From contig NZ_JBMMUF010000013.1 in the NCBI RefSeq assembly GCF_049257235.1, positions 18,799 to 82,798 of the forward strand: a stretch of 64,000 nt of DNA. Reading direction: 5' to 3'. The notes beneath the pieces were generated by a model. That model was not told the origin of the DNA, did not search any database, and saw only the letters and a program-made list of their open reading frames with translations. The translations under genes were made by a program, and so were the position numbers. Shown piece by piece: positions 9,175-16,746 of the stretch. The stretch comes from Pseudoalteromonas sp049257235. Lineage in GTDB: Bacteria; Pseudomonadota; Gammaproteobacteria; Enterobacterales; Alteromonadaceae. The number at the start of each line of letters is the position of its first letter. The first letter of the stretch is position 1.

Positions 9175-9604
9175 ATATCTTAATCACGTCAGAGCGCATC
9201 GGCGCCAATAACTTCAGCAATCGGTTTTGGGTTGGGTAATCAATACCGTTATCTTCTAGTGCCATAATCAACAGCTCAACAACGCGGTTAAAATCTGCCT
9301 CATTGATCTTCATACCCGTGTGAATATCCTCCATGGTATCGCCGGTGTATTCGCATGGGCCGCCGCTGATGTCACATATGTGCGTTTGAAACCCTTGGCG
9401 AAAGTGACTGACACTTGATTTAGCAAAATAAGGAAAAATGGCCTCATCTTTGGCGATATGCTTTATAAAAGAGTCGGTGATACTCGCGACCCCTTGCTGA
9501 GCGCCTAAAGCATCATACAGGGTGTCGTTGGGTGCGCTCGATGCACAACCGCATAGTGTTAACATCCAAGCGCCGGTATACAGTTTTCGAAGACTCATCA
9601 TCAT
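9173..9604 (-). CDS. Group 1 truncated haemoglobin, predicted lipoprotein
   Basis: A 143-residue protein. The N-terminus is a lipoprotein signal (LTLCGCASS, lipid Cys near residue 20), so the globin should be membrane-anchored in the periplasm. The globin part shows the group 1 features GGPCEYTG and MEDIHTGMKI, whose His is the proximal haem ligand. The residue at the position of the distal B10 Tyr appears to be Ile in my hand alignment, which would alter O2/NO chemistry. The ATG immediately follows the stop of the DUF3034 gene, so it is the last gene of a four-gene operon. Confidence 0.85.
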   Translation of the reverse strand: MMMSLRKLYTGAWMLTLCGCASSAPNDTLYDALGAQQGVASITDSFIKHIAKDEAIFPYFAKSSVSHFRQGFQTHICDISGGPCEYTGDTMEDIHTGMKINEADFNRVVELLIMALEDNGIDYPTQNRLLKLLAPMRSDVIKI

Positions 9605-10429
9605 TTAGTAATACCCCGTAATTGATAAGTACCAACCGTCTTGATCAGCCACTGTGGCAATCGAGCCAAGTTGTACGTATGCAGCTGTAACACTGATGTG
9701 TTTATTGGGAAACCACGCGACAAACACATCGCGCCAATCATCTTCCCCCAAGCCAAGGTTATCTGGCTTTTGCCGGTATTCCATCCCCACTGCAAGGTGC
9801 TGGTTGAACAGCACAGCAGCAGAGAGTTCAGCGTGCAAAGCTCCATTTCCTTGCGCCCCACCAAAACCCAACAGCCCCATTTCGTTGGCTTGGGTGTATC
9901 TCACTGTGGCATTCCACAAAAAGTTGTAACCATTGATAAGGCCCAGGTGTAACTTACTCGCTGCCAGATATACATCTGTGCCAGAGTCCTCTTTTGCACC
10001 CACAGCAAAAGCGATATCCGCACTATCTAAACGCTTATGTTGCATCCCTAAAGACACTTGTGGCCAGGCGCTGTAGACTAAATCACCATATAAACGCACT
10101 TTCGCGCCAATAATAGACTGTTCCAAGGTTAACGCTAGAGGGTCAACGTCGAAGCGTTGCTCAGCGTATGACACTTCTAAGCGGTCGAAAAAGTTTGCCT
10201 GCACACCGCAGGTATCGAGTTCAAAGTCATCAACACTGGCTCTGGTGCAATAGCCAGATAATGCCATTTCATCTTCGCTCGCATACCCTGCCAGTTGCGC
10301 CCACGGCACCAGACCACCACCAGCAGAGCCCTCAAGTTGAGAACCCCCGGGAGTTGCCAACAGTTTGCCGTTCGCAGCACTTATGCAAGGCCAACACAGC
10401 AACAGTGCAATGCTAATTATCTTTTTCAT
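9605..10429 (-). CDS. DUF3034 family exported beta-rich protein
   Basis: A 274-residue protein with a signal peptide (MKKIISIALLLCWPCISA). After it come GKLLATPGGSQLEGSAGGGLVPWAQLAGY, the hallmark start of DUF3034, and many alternating hydrophobic strands ending in aromatic residues (SITGYY), as in an outer-membrane barrel. Function is unknown. The ATG at 10429 overlaps the end of the upstream GGDEF/EAL gene by 17 nt; an earlier TTG at 10447 is possible but adds no signal feature. It is co-transcribed with a haemoglobin lipoprotein and a cupredoxin-like protein. Confidence 0.8.
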   Translation of the reverse strand: MKKIISIALLLCWPCISAANGKLLATPGGSQLEGSAGGGLVPWAQLAGYASEDEMALSGYCTRASVDDFELDTCGVQANFFDRLEVSYAEQRFDVDPLALTLEQSIIGAKVRLYGDLVYSAWPQVSLGMQHKRLDSADIAFAVGAKEDSGTDVYLAASKLHLGLINGYNFLWNATVRYTQANEMGLLGFGGAQGNGALHAELSAAVLFNQHLAVGMEYRQKPDNLGLGEDDWRDVFVAWFPNKHISVTAAYVQLGSIATVADQDGWYLSITGYY

Positions 10430-12734
10430 AATCTTGATACCACACAATGAGTTGATCTGCTTTTAATGGTCTTGAGAGGTAATAACCTTGTGCGTAATCG
10501 CAGCCAAATTGTTTCAGTAAAGCCATGCTTTGTTCATTCTCAACGCCTTCGGCAACCACTCTGAGGCCTAATTTATGCCCAAGCTCGATGGTTGATGAGA
10601 CAATATCTTGGTCTTGTTGTGACTGGTCCAAAGATAAAATGAAGCATTTATCAATTTTTAACTCGTCAACTGGAAGTGACTTGAGCTTCGCCAATGATGA
10701 CTGGCCTATACCGTAATCATCTACTGACACTTCAAAGCCCAGCGATTTAAGATGCGTCAATCGTGATACAACGAGCGCTTCGTTGTCAGCCAAATCCCGC
10801 TCTGTTAACTCCAGAATGATTTGCGTTGCAGAGACATTAAATTCACCTATGGTATCTAATAAAAAGCCCACAAAACCTTTGGCTTGGATATCTTGCGCCG
10901 ACAAATTAATGGATACGTTAAACTGCATCCCCTGCTCATTCCATGTGGCAACTTGGGTGATCACTCGTCGAATAACCCATTGAGTTAACGCAACAATCAA
11001 GCTGGATTTCTCTGCTAAACCAACGAATAGTTCCGGGTTTACAAACTCACCTTCTTTGTTCACCCAGCGTATTAATGCCTCGAGCTTATCTACAGCGCCC
11101 GTTTGCAGATTCACTTTGGGCTGATAATTCATAAACAACGGGCTATCATGCGCCTCAAGTGCTTGTTTTAATTCTTCAATTAAACGTAACTTAAATAGAT
11201 AAGCTTCATCTTCTCCTTGCTGATAGTGGCGGATCAACAGTTGCTCTTGCACCCCTAAAGAAGCGGCCATAGACACACGACGCACGAGTTTCTCGGCATC
11301 TTTGCCATCCTCTTTTGAATTGGCGATACCGTAATAAAAATTAAGAAGTAGGTTAAGTTCTTCCAACCAAAACGGCCGCTCTAGCTCAGCGCGTAACAAG
11401 GATATCAATGACGATAGCTCATCGAGCGAGCTAACAGGTAAAGCGATAAGAAAGTCATCTGCGGAGGTGCGCGATGTGAGTACGGCTCTTTGTGCGTCAC
11501 ATTTTTTGCAAAACGCACTAAGTCGCTCGGCGATTTCGATCAGTAGTTTGTCGCCATTTGCCACACCTATGGTGTCATTAAGCCTCTTAAATCCTTTTAC
11601 ATTGACATTGATTAACGCGATCGACGCATGACTTAGTAACTGCTCTTGTAGCTTTTCTAAAAACCGTTCTCTGTTGAACAAACCAGTGAGCAAGTCATGC
11701 TCAGCTTGATATTTAATTTTGGTCTCACGGGTGGCAATCGCGCTCCCCATTAATACGAAACCTTGATACAACTCATTAAGTTCAAGGGGCAAATCACCTT
11801 TAGCTGCTGGTACGTTAAAATTACCGCCACCGATGTCCTTTGTAAGTTGTTGTAATCGGCGCAAAGGCATTGTGATTCTGCGTGACAGCCAACCAGACAA
11901 AGCCAGCGCAATAATCAATACCATCAGTGCCCCCAATAGGGTAGCCACAACGAGCTGCTTAAAATCACGATGTATCTCATCTAAAGGCGACGACAAGATA
12001 GCCCAAATCTCATTTGAGCCAGCAAAAGGGATACGCTGGTGATAATAGTCAGAGTCAGACAGTACAAGATTAAGCGTTGTCAGCGGTGCGATTGCACCAC
12101 TGCCTAAGCTGCTTTTTGGGTTTTCAAAACTCGATTGCACAATGTGCTCGTCGCGCATCAAGGTTACATCCAATGAGGACACATCTTTGAGCTGTACCAA
12201 AGCATTGCGGTCAAACAAGAAGCCGATGTAGGCATAAGCTATAATACGCGGCGCTTTCACGGGCACTACGATCACCTGATACACATCAGACTCGATATTC
12301 AATACTTGAGCGTGACCCGCACGAAGTGGAAGCGCAGATACATAAGGAGAAAGGTCTTGTGGTAGCTGACGATTATTAGTACTGATAGAGACTGATTCCC
12401 CCTCCAAGTCCATCAATACAACCAAGTCAGCATTGATTCGTTTGCCATGATTATACAAAGCGCTCTCAATCGTCTTTTTGTCCCCCGTCGCTACCGCTTG
12501 CTTGAAGCCAAAATCTGCCGCAAGCACATTGGCGGCGGTGGTTAATACTTGCTCCTGTTGCGCAATGGTTTGCTGCAGCACGTTGCGCGCCACTTGCATT
12601 TGCGTTTGCACCTGTTGCTCTATGTATTTAGCGGTCTTGAAAAAGTAATTCGCTGTGAGAACGGCAATGGTCAATATAATTAACCCTGTTGCAAGCCAGG
12701 TAATTTGAGTTTTAAAACTAAATTTATTGAGCAT
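10413..12734 (-). CDS. Membrane sensor with degenerate GGDEF and intact EAL domain
   Basis: A 773-residue protein. A membrane helix at about 13-33, a periplasmic sensor region of about 225 residues and a second helix at about 260-280 are followed by HAMP, GGDEF (about 345-505) and EAL (about 520-765). The GGDEF signature reads SADDF, so cyclase activity is unlikely. The EAL domain retains LEALIRW, the DDYGIG loop, and LKIDKCFI with the catalytic Lys, so phosphodiesterase activity is likely. It overlaps the upstream cupredoxin gene by 11 nt and the DUF3034 gene by 17 nt, giving tight coupling. The periplasmic region may sense a signal passed by its operon partners. Confidence 0.9.
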   Translation of the reverse strand: MLNKFSFKTQITWLATGLIILTIAVLTANYFFKTAKYIEQQVQTQMQVARNVLQQTIAQQEQVLTTAANVLAADFGFKQAVATGDKKTIESALYNHGKRINADLVVLMDLEGESVSISTNNRQLPQDLSPYVSALPLRAGHAQVLNIESDVYQVIVVPVKAPRIIAYAYIGFLFDRNALVQLKDVSSLDVTLMRDEHIVQSSFENPKSSLGSGAIAPLTTLNLVLSDSDYYHQRIPFAGSNEIWAILSSPLDEIHRDFKQLVVATLLGALMVLIIALALSGWLSRRITMPLRRLQQLTKDIGGGNFNVPAAKGDLPLELNELYQGFVLMGSAIATRETKIKYQAEHDLLTGLFNRERFLEKLQEQLLSHASIALINVNVKGFKRLNDTIGVANGDKLLIEIAERLSAFCKKCDAQRAVLTSRTSADDFLIALPVSSLDELSSLISLLRAELERPFWLEELNLLLNFYYGIANSKEDGKDAEKLVRRVSMAASLGVQEQLLIRHYQQGEDEAYLFKLRLIEELKQALEAHDSPLFMNYQPKVNLQTGAVDKLEALIRWVNKEGEFVNPELFVGLAEKSSLIVALTQWVIRRVITQVATWNEQGMQFNVSINLSAQDIQAKGFVGFLLDTIGEFNVSATQIILELTERDLADNEALVVSRLTHLKSLGFEVSVDDYGIGQSSLAKLKSLPVDELKIDKCFILSLDQSQQDQDIVSSTIELGHKLGLRVVAEGVENEQSMALLKQFGCDYAQGYYLSRPLKADQLIVWYQDYEKDN

Positions 12735-13374
12735 TAGAAAATACGTCTTCGAAACTATCTCGCGGTTGCTCTTCGGTTACCTCTAGGACTACCTTATAAG
12801 CTCCATTAACAGGTTCTAGTAGTGATAAATCTAAAGCCATGCGCTGCTCCAGTGCCAGGGTTTGGCGCGGATGCCACAGCCACATCTGAGTGTTGTCGTT
12901 AATATCTATAGGAAGCTCAACTTGGCCATCGGCATTTGTTTTATTCGCATATTGCCCCTCATATACGTAAACGTAACCGACCATCGCATCATGAATGTTA
13001 CAACCAAGCACCACCACACCGGACTGTTCAAAGCGCAAGGGTTGTTTCGGCTGACCTGAATATAACTTAAGTTCAAAGGGTTTCGCTTTAGAAAAGGAGT
13101 ACACATGATGACGAATATCATCACTGTTTGGAAAGCTCACATAAGACTCTTTTGGTACCACCAGTACATGCGGGGCGAATGCTTTATTCACTTGGTCCAT
13201 GATTGCAGGTTGTGCCAATGTGTGCGCTGTGTGAGCCCCCGACGCCCGTATTTCAATGACGGCATCATTAACTGGCTTACCGTGTTGATCAACAACCTTA
13301 ATCACTGTCGATGCAAAGGCAAAAAGAGGCGTATTAAAGACCAACGAGAACATCAATATTGTTATTCTTTTCAT
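12724..13374 (-). CDS. Periplasmic cupredoxin-like protein ('methylamine utilization protein' family)
   Basis: A 216-residue exported protein with a signal peptide of about 22 residues. Residues 25-75 resemble a carboxypeptidase-regulatory or beta-sandwich segment. Residues 80-150 resemble a plastocyanin-like fold with candidate type 1 copper ligands: His in DDIRHHVYSF and Cys, His and Met in LGCNIHDAM. Homologues are often labelled methylamine utilization protein, but no mau genes are present. It is the first gene of a four-gene operon with a cyclic-di-GMP phosphodiesterase, DUF3034 and a haemoglobin. A copper- or redox-sensing role is an inference. AAGGT precedes the ATG. Confidence 0.75.
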   Translation of the reverse strand: MKRITILMFSLVFNTPLFAFASTVIKVVDQHGKPVNDAVIEIRASGAHTAHTLAQPAIMDQVNKAFAPHVLVVPKESYVSFPNSDDIRHHVYSFSKAKPFELKLYSGQPKQPLRFEQSGVVVLGCNIHDAMVGYVYVYEGQYANKTNADGQVELPIDINDNTQMWLWHPRQTLALEQRMALDLSLLEPVNGAYKVVLEVTEEQPRDSFEDVFSNAQ

Positions 13375-13695
13375 TACCTTAATCTAACTTGGCTCACGTA
13401 ATGGGAGGACGCTTTAATCATAGTTCGACTTCAAAGCGCTGTCTAATCAACACGTTCAATCGTTAATAATGACAATGTGTAATATGAAGAGATGGCATGA
13501 CACGCCACCTTGGGATGCATTGAGTATGTCCAGCTCTCGCCTAACACTGAACCATCCGCATGCACTAGGGCGCATCGTTGCAGGCACTTATTGAGCCATC
13601 AATAAATGACACAGTAACAAAAATAGTGCTGTTAACCTTGTGTGCCATGCCGCGCGGTGAGTTAGCGTGTTATAATCCCTTTTTCGCTTAACAAG
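13375..13695. other. Intergenic region between divergent cupredoxin operon and dbpA
   Basis: About 320 nt with no convincing gene. It must hold the promoters of both divergent transcripts. The only clear element is the extended -10 box close to dbpA, listed separately. Confidence 0.6.
13668..13676 (+). promoter_or_regulatory. Extended -10 promoter element of dbpA
   Basis: TGTTATAAT is a consensus TATAAT with the TGn extension and no good -35. Transcription would begin near 13683, giving a leader of only about 13 nt before the ATG. Confidence 0.55.
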
Positions 13696-15096
13696 ATGAT
13701 TGCAACTGTGACCTTACCTGCCTTTTCTACCACCCCTTTATCACCGTCATTGCTCGATAACCTTGAGTCTTTGGGTTACCACACTATGACTGAAATTCAG
13801 GCACACACCTTGCCACTTATTTTACAGGGTAAAGATGTTATCGGTCAGGGTAAAACAGGCTCTGGTAAGACGGCCGCCTTCTCTTTAGGCTTGTTGCATA
13901 ATCTCAACGTTAAGCGTTTTCGCGTTCAAGCTTTAGTAGTGTGTCCAACGCGAGAATTAGCAGATCAGGTGGCCGTAGAGATTCGTAAGCTTGCCCGTGC
14001 CATTCATAACATTAAAGTTCTCACTTTATGTGGTGGTGCGCCAATGGGGCCACAAATTGGTTCTCTTGAGCACGGTGCACACATTGTCGTAGGTACGCCG
14101 GGTCGCATCGAAGAGCATTTACGCAAAGGTCGATTATCGTTAGAGGAAGTGAATACCTTCGTACTTGATGAAGCGGACCGTATGTTAGAAATGGGTTTTG
14201 AAGAACCATTGCAATACATTATCGACCACTGCCCAGCACAACGACAAAACCTATTGTTCAGTGCCACTTACCCACCCAAAATTGAACAACTGGCAACGCA
14301 CGTAATGCATCAACCACATAAAGTTGTGGTCGAGTCGCAGCATGACGATAGCTCAATTGAGCAGTACTTTTATGAAGTCGATGATAACGATATGCGCTTG
14401 CACGGCACACAAAAGCTACTTTTACACTTTCGTCCAGAATCGGCGGTTATCTTCTGTAATACCAAAGCCCAATGCCAAGAAGTCTGTGATGCGCTATCGC
14501 AAAGCGGGTTTGATGCGGCGGCGCTGCACGGCGATTTAGAGCAAAAAGACCGTGACCGAACGTTAGTACGCTTTGCCAACCAGAGTCTTAGTGTACTCGT
14601 GGCCACCGACGTTGCGGCGCGAGGCATCGACGTTGATCATGTCGAAATGGTCATTAACTATCACATCGCACATGATCCTGAAGTGCATGTTCACCGCATT
14701 GGTCGTACTGGTCGCGCTGGTAAAAAAGGCATAGCGTGCTCATTGATGAGTTACAAAGAATCGCACAAGGTCAACGCGCTAGAAGATTACCTTGATATGC
14801 GCATTGAACCGACCAATTTACCCAATGACACTGTGTTTGCCAATCCGATCACTCGGGCCCCAATGGTAACCATTCATATCGATGGCGGTAAAAAAGCTAA
14901 GTTACGTCCGGGCGATATTCTTGGCGCACTAACTGCGAATAAAACACTCAAAGGTGAGCAAATTGGCAAGATCAAAGTCACGGCGATCAGCTCATACGTG
15001 GCTGTGCAAAGAAAGATTGCCAACACAGCATTAAAAATGATCACAGAAGGGAAAATGAAGGGCCGCAGTTTCCGCGCCCGAAAGTTAACTCGCTAG
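13696..15096 (+). CDS. dbpA: ATP-dependent RNA helicase DbpA
   Basis: A 466-residue DEAD-box helicase. Motifs in order: Q motif near residues 20-36, walker A GKTGSGKT, PTRELA, TPGR, LDEAD, SAT, ARGID and HRIGRTGRAG. The C-terminal segment (about 390-466, VTIHIDGGKKAKLRPGDILGALT) is the DbpA RNA-binding domain that recognises hairpin 92 of 23S rRNA. Its role is late assembly of the 50S ribosomal subunit. The gene is monocistronic, with an extended -10 just upstream and a weak Shine-Dalgarno sequence. Confidence 0.95.
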   Translation: MIATVTLPAFSTTPLSPSLLDNLESLGYHTMTEIQAHTLPLILQGKDVIGQGKTGSGKTAAFSLGLLHNLNVKRFRVQALVVCPTRELADQVAVEIRKLARAIHNIKVLTLCGGAPMGPQIGSLEHGAHIVVGTPGRIEEHLRKGRLSLEEVNTFVLDEADRMLEMGFEEPLQYIIDHCPAQRQNLLFSATYPPKIEQLATHVMHQPHKVVVESQHDDSSIEQYFYEVDDNDMRLHGTQKLLLHFRPESAVIFCNTKAQCQEVCDALSQSGFDAAALHGDLEQKDRDRTLVRFANQSLSVLVATDVAARGIDVDHVEMVINYHIAHDPEVHVHRIGRTGRAGKKGIACSLMSYKESHKVNALEDYLDMRIEPTNLPNDTVFANPITRAPMVTIHIDGGKKAKLRPGDILGALTANKTLKGEQIGKIKVTAISSYVAVQRKIANTALKMITEGKMKGRSFRARKLTR

Positions 15097-15106
15097 TGCA
15101 GATTTA

Positions 15107-15137
15107 TGCCGTGTTCATACCTATATTGAGCACGGCA
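15107..15137. terminator. Hairpin between convergent dbpA and response-regulator/EAL genes
   Basis: TGCCGTG (15107-15113) pairs with CACGGCA (15131-15137). There is no T-run on either strand, so it is only a weak terminator candidate. Confidence 0.3.
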
Positions 15138-15149
15138 GCCCCCTGAGTT

Positions 15150-16361
15150 CTACTTCACTGTGCGCAAGATATTGACTGTATTATCAACAGGTAAATGCTC
15201 TTTTATCCATTCAAATAGCGCATGCTCGGGCATGGGCTTAGCAAAATAATAACCTTGACCAACATCACAGCCTAACGTCACTAACTTTTTGACTGTTTGT
15301 TCATCTTCGATCCCCTCAGCGACCACTGACATACCTAATTTGTGAGCGAGAAAAATACACGCTTCAACGATAACCTGTGATTCACTATCGAGCATTAGAT
15401 TGGATACAAATGAGCGGTCTATTTTAAGCTCAGTGAAAGGAATACGATGCAATTGCTGCAACGAAGAAAAGCCTGTCCCGAAGTCATCAATGGAGAGATT
15501 GAAGCCCTTTAGCCGCATGCGCGTCAGCGTATCCAGCGCTGGCACAAGTTCAGTCATTAGCTCAGACTCCGTAACTTCTAGACAAAAGCGCGAAGGGGTA
15601 ATGGCGGCATCAGAGATAAGATTTTCAAGTTTCTCAGGCAATGATAAGTTAATCACGCTGCTGGCACTGATATTAATTGATGCACAAATATCAATGCCTT
15701 CTTTGTTTAGCTTGGTTTCGGTTTTAATAGTCTCTTCAATGACGAAGTCCGTTAGTTCATCCAACAGATCATAGGACTTCATTTGCTCTAAAAATCTATC
15801 GGGTGCAAGCATTCCCAATTGAGGGTGTTGCCAACGGATTAACGCTTCCATGCCACAAATATGCAATGACTGTAAGTCAATTTGAGGCTGGTAGAACAAT
15901 ACAAATTCATTATTTTTTAGTGCGCTGCAAAGGTCATGCTTGGAAAAGCCTTCTGCATCGTCTTGATAATGAGTATGTTGTGGCGATTGCTTAATTTTGG
16001 CACTGGCCTGCGCCACCACTTTTAGCAACTGCTCTAGTTTGAAAGGCTTGGAAAACGTCGCTATTACATTAAAACCCAGCGCACTGGCTAACATAGAGGT
16101 CGAATTTAGAACTGCGCCCTCCATACCACTGATAAGTATGAGGTTGATATCGCGTGAGCGGGTTGATAAATTGCGGATGATTTCTACACCATCCATTTGC
16201 GGCATTTGTAAGTCAAGAATAACAATGTCGTCACTTTCAAGAGATGCGGTATCGAGAAACAACGTAGAGTCGTTAAACGCAATCAGAGATTGGAATATTG
16301 GACTGGGCAGTTCCTTGAGTAAGGATGTAAATTCTAATTCATCATCTACTACATATAGCAT
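15150..16361 (-). CDS. Response regulator with EAL phosphodiesterase output
   Basis: A 403-residue protein. The N-terminal receiver (about 1-120) carries the acidic pair DDE, the phospho-acceptor Asp in ILDLQMPQMDG, and a late KPF lysine motif. The C-terminal EAL domain (about 145-390) retains MEALIRW, LEVTESEL, DDFGTGFSSL and LKIDRSF, consistent with active cyclic-di-GMP hydrolysis. It is divergent from a PAS hybrid kinase lacking an obvious output, a likely partner. I prefer the ATG at 16361 because AGGG lies 7 nt upstream; an ATG two codons earlier is too close to that site. Confidence 0.9.
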   Translation of the reverse strand: MLYVVDDELEFTSLLKELPSPIFQSLIAFNDSTLFLDTASLESDDIVILDLQMPQMDGVEIIRNLSTRSRDINLILISGMEGAVLNSTSMLASALGFNVIATFSKPFKLEQLLKVVAQASAKIKQSPQHTHYQDDAEGFSKHDLCSALKNNEFVLFYQPQIDLQSLHICGMEALIRWQHPQLGMLAPDRFLEQMKSYDLLDELTDFVIEETIKTETKLNKEGIDICASINISASSVINLSLPEKLENLISDAAITPSRFCLEVTESELMTELVPALDTLTRMRLKGFNLSIDDFGTGFSSLQQLHRIPFTELKIDRSFVSNLMLDSESQVIVEACIFLAHKLGMSVVAEGIEDEQTVKKLVTLGCDVGQGYYFAKPMPEHALFEWIKEHLPVDNTVNILRTVK

Positions 16362-16746
16362 ACACATACCCTAGGACGTTGTTACTCAAAGTATAGTTCA
16401 TCTCTTACCTGTCTTTTGGAAATAACTTACGCAGATTATTTTCTTAATTCCCTTAAATACTTAGCCCTGATCTGCAAAGATGCAAACTAATAGCCACCAC
16501 TAAATGAAAATGAAGGCGTGTTTATCTTAATTTGGAGTGTTTTGGCATGGCCAAACATGCATCGCAAGTGAGTCTATGGAGGTCATGTGATCACACAAAA
16601 ATAATCCCCCAAAGGTTTATACGTCCTAGTAACTCCCCACTACCTCTACTATATTTCTTACAAGTACCAGTTATTCATCTCGATTATTTCAGTGGATTGC
16701 ACCTCAATGCCTATGAGTAAACTAGGCGACTCACAACAGGTTCATC
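16362..16746. other. Divergent intergenic region, response regulator/EAL and hybrid kinase
   Basis: About 385 nt without a credible gene. Visible dyads are TTTGGC-ATG-GCCAAA (16541-16555) and TGTGATCACA near 16585. A C-rich stretch follows at about 16605-16645. Their function is unknown; the region must contain two promoters. Confidence 0.5.

Noticed and set aside
12724..13374. Assignment to methylamine metabolism
   Set aside because: The family name is inherited; no mau genes or methylamine dehydrogenase are present.
16585..16594. TGTGATCACA as a CRP site
   Set aside because: CRP half-sites need a 6-bp spacer; here there is none.
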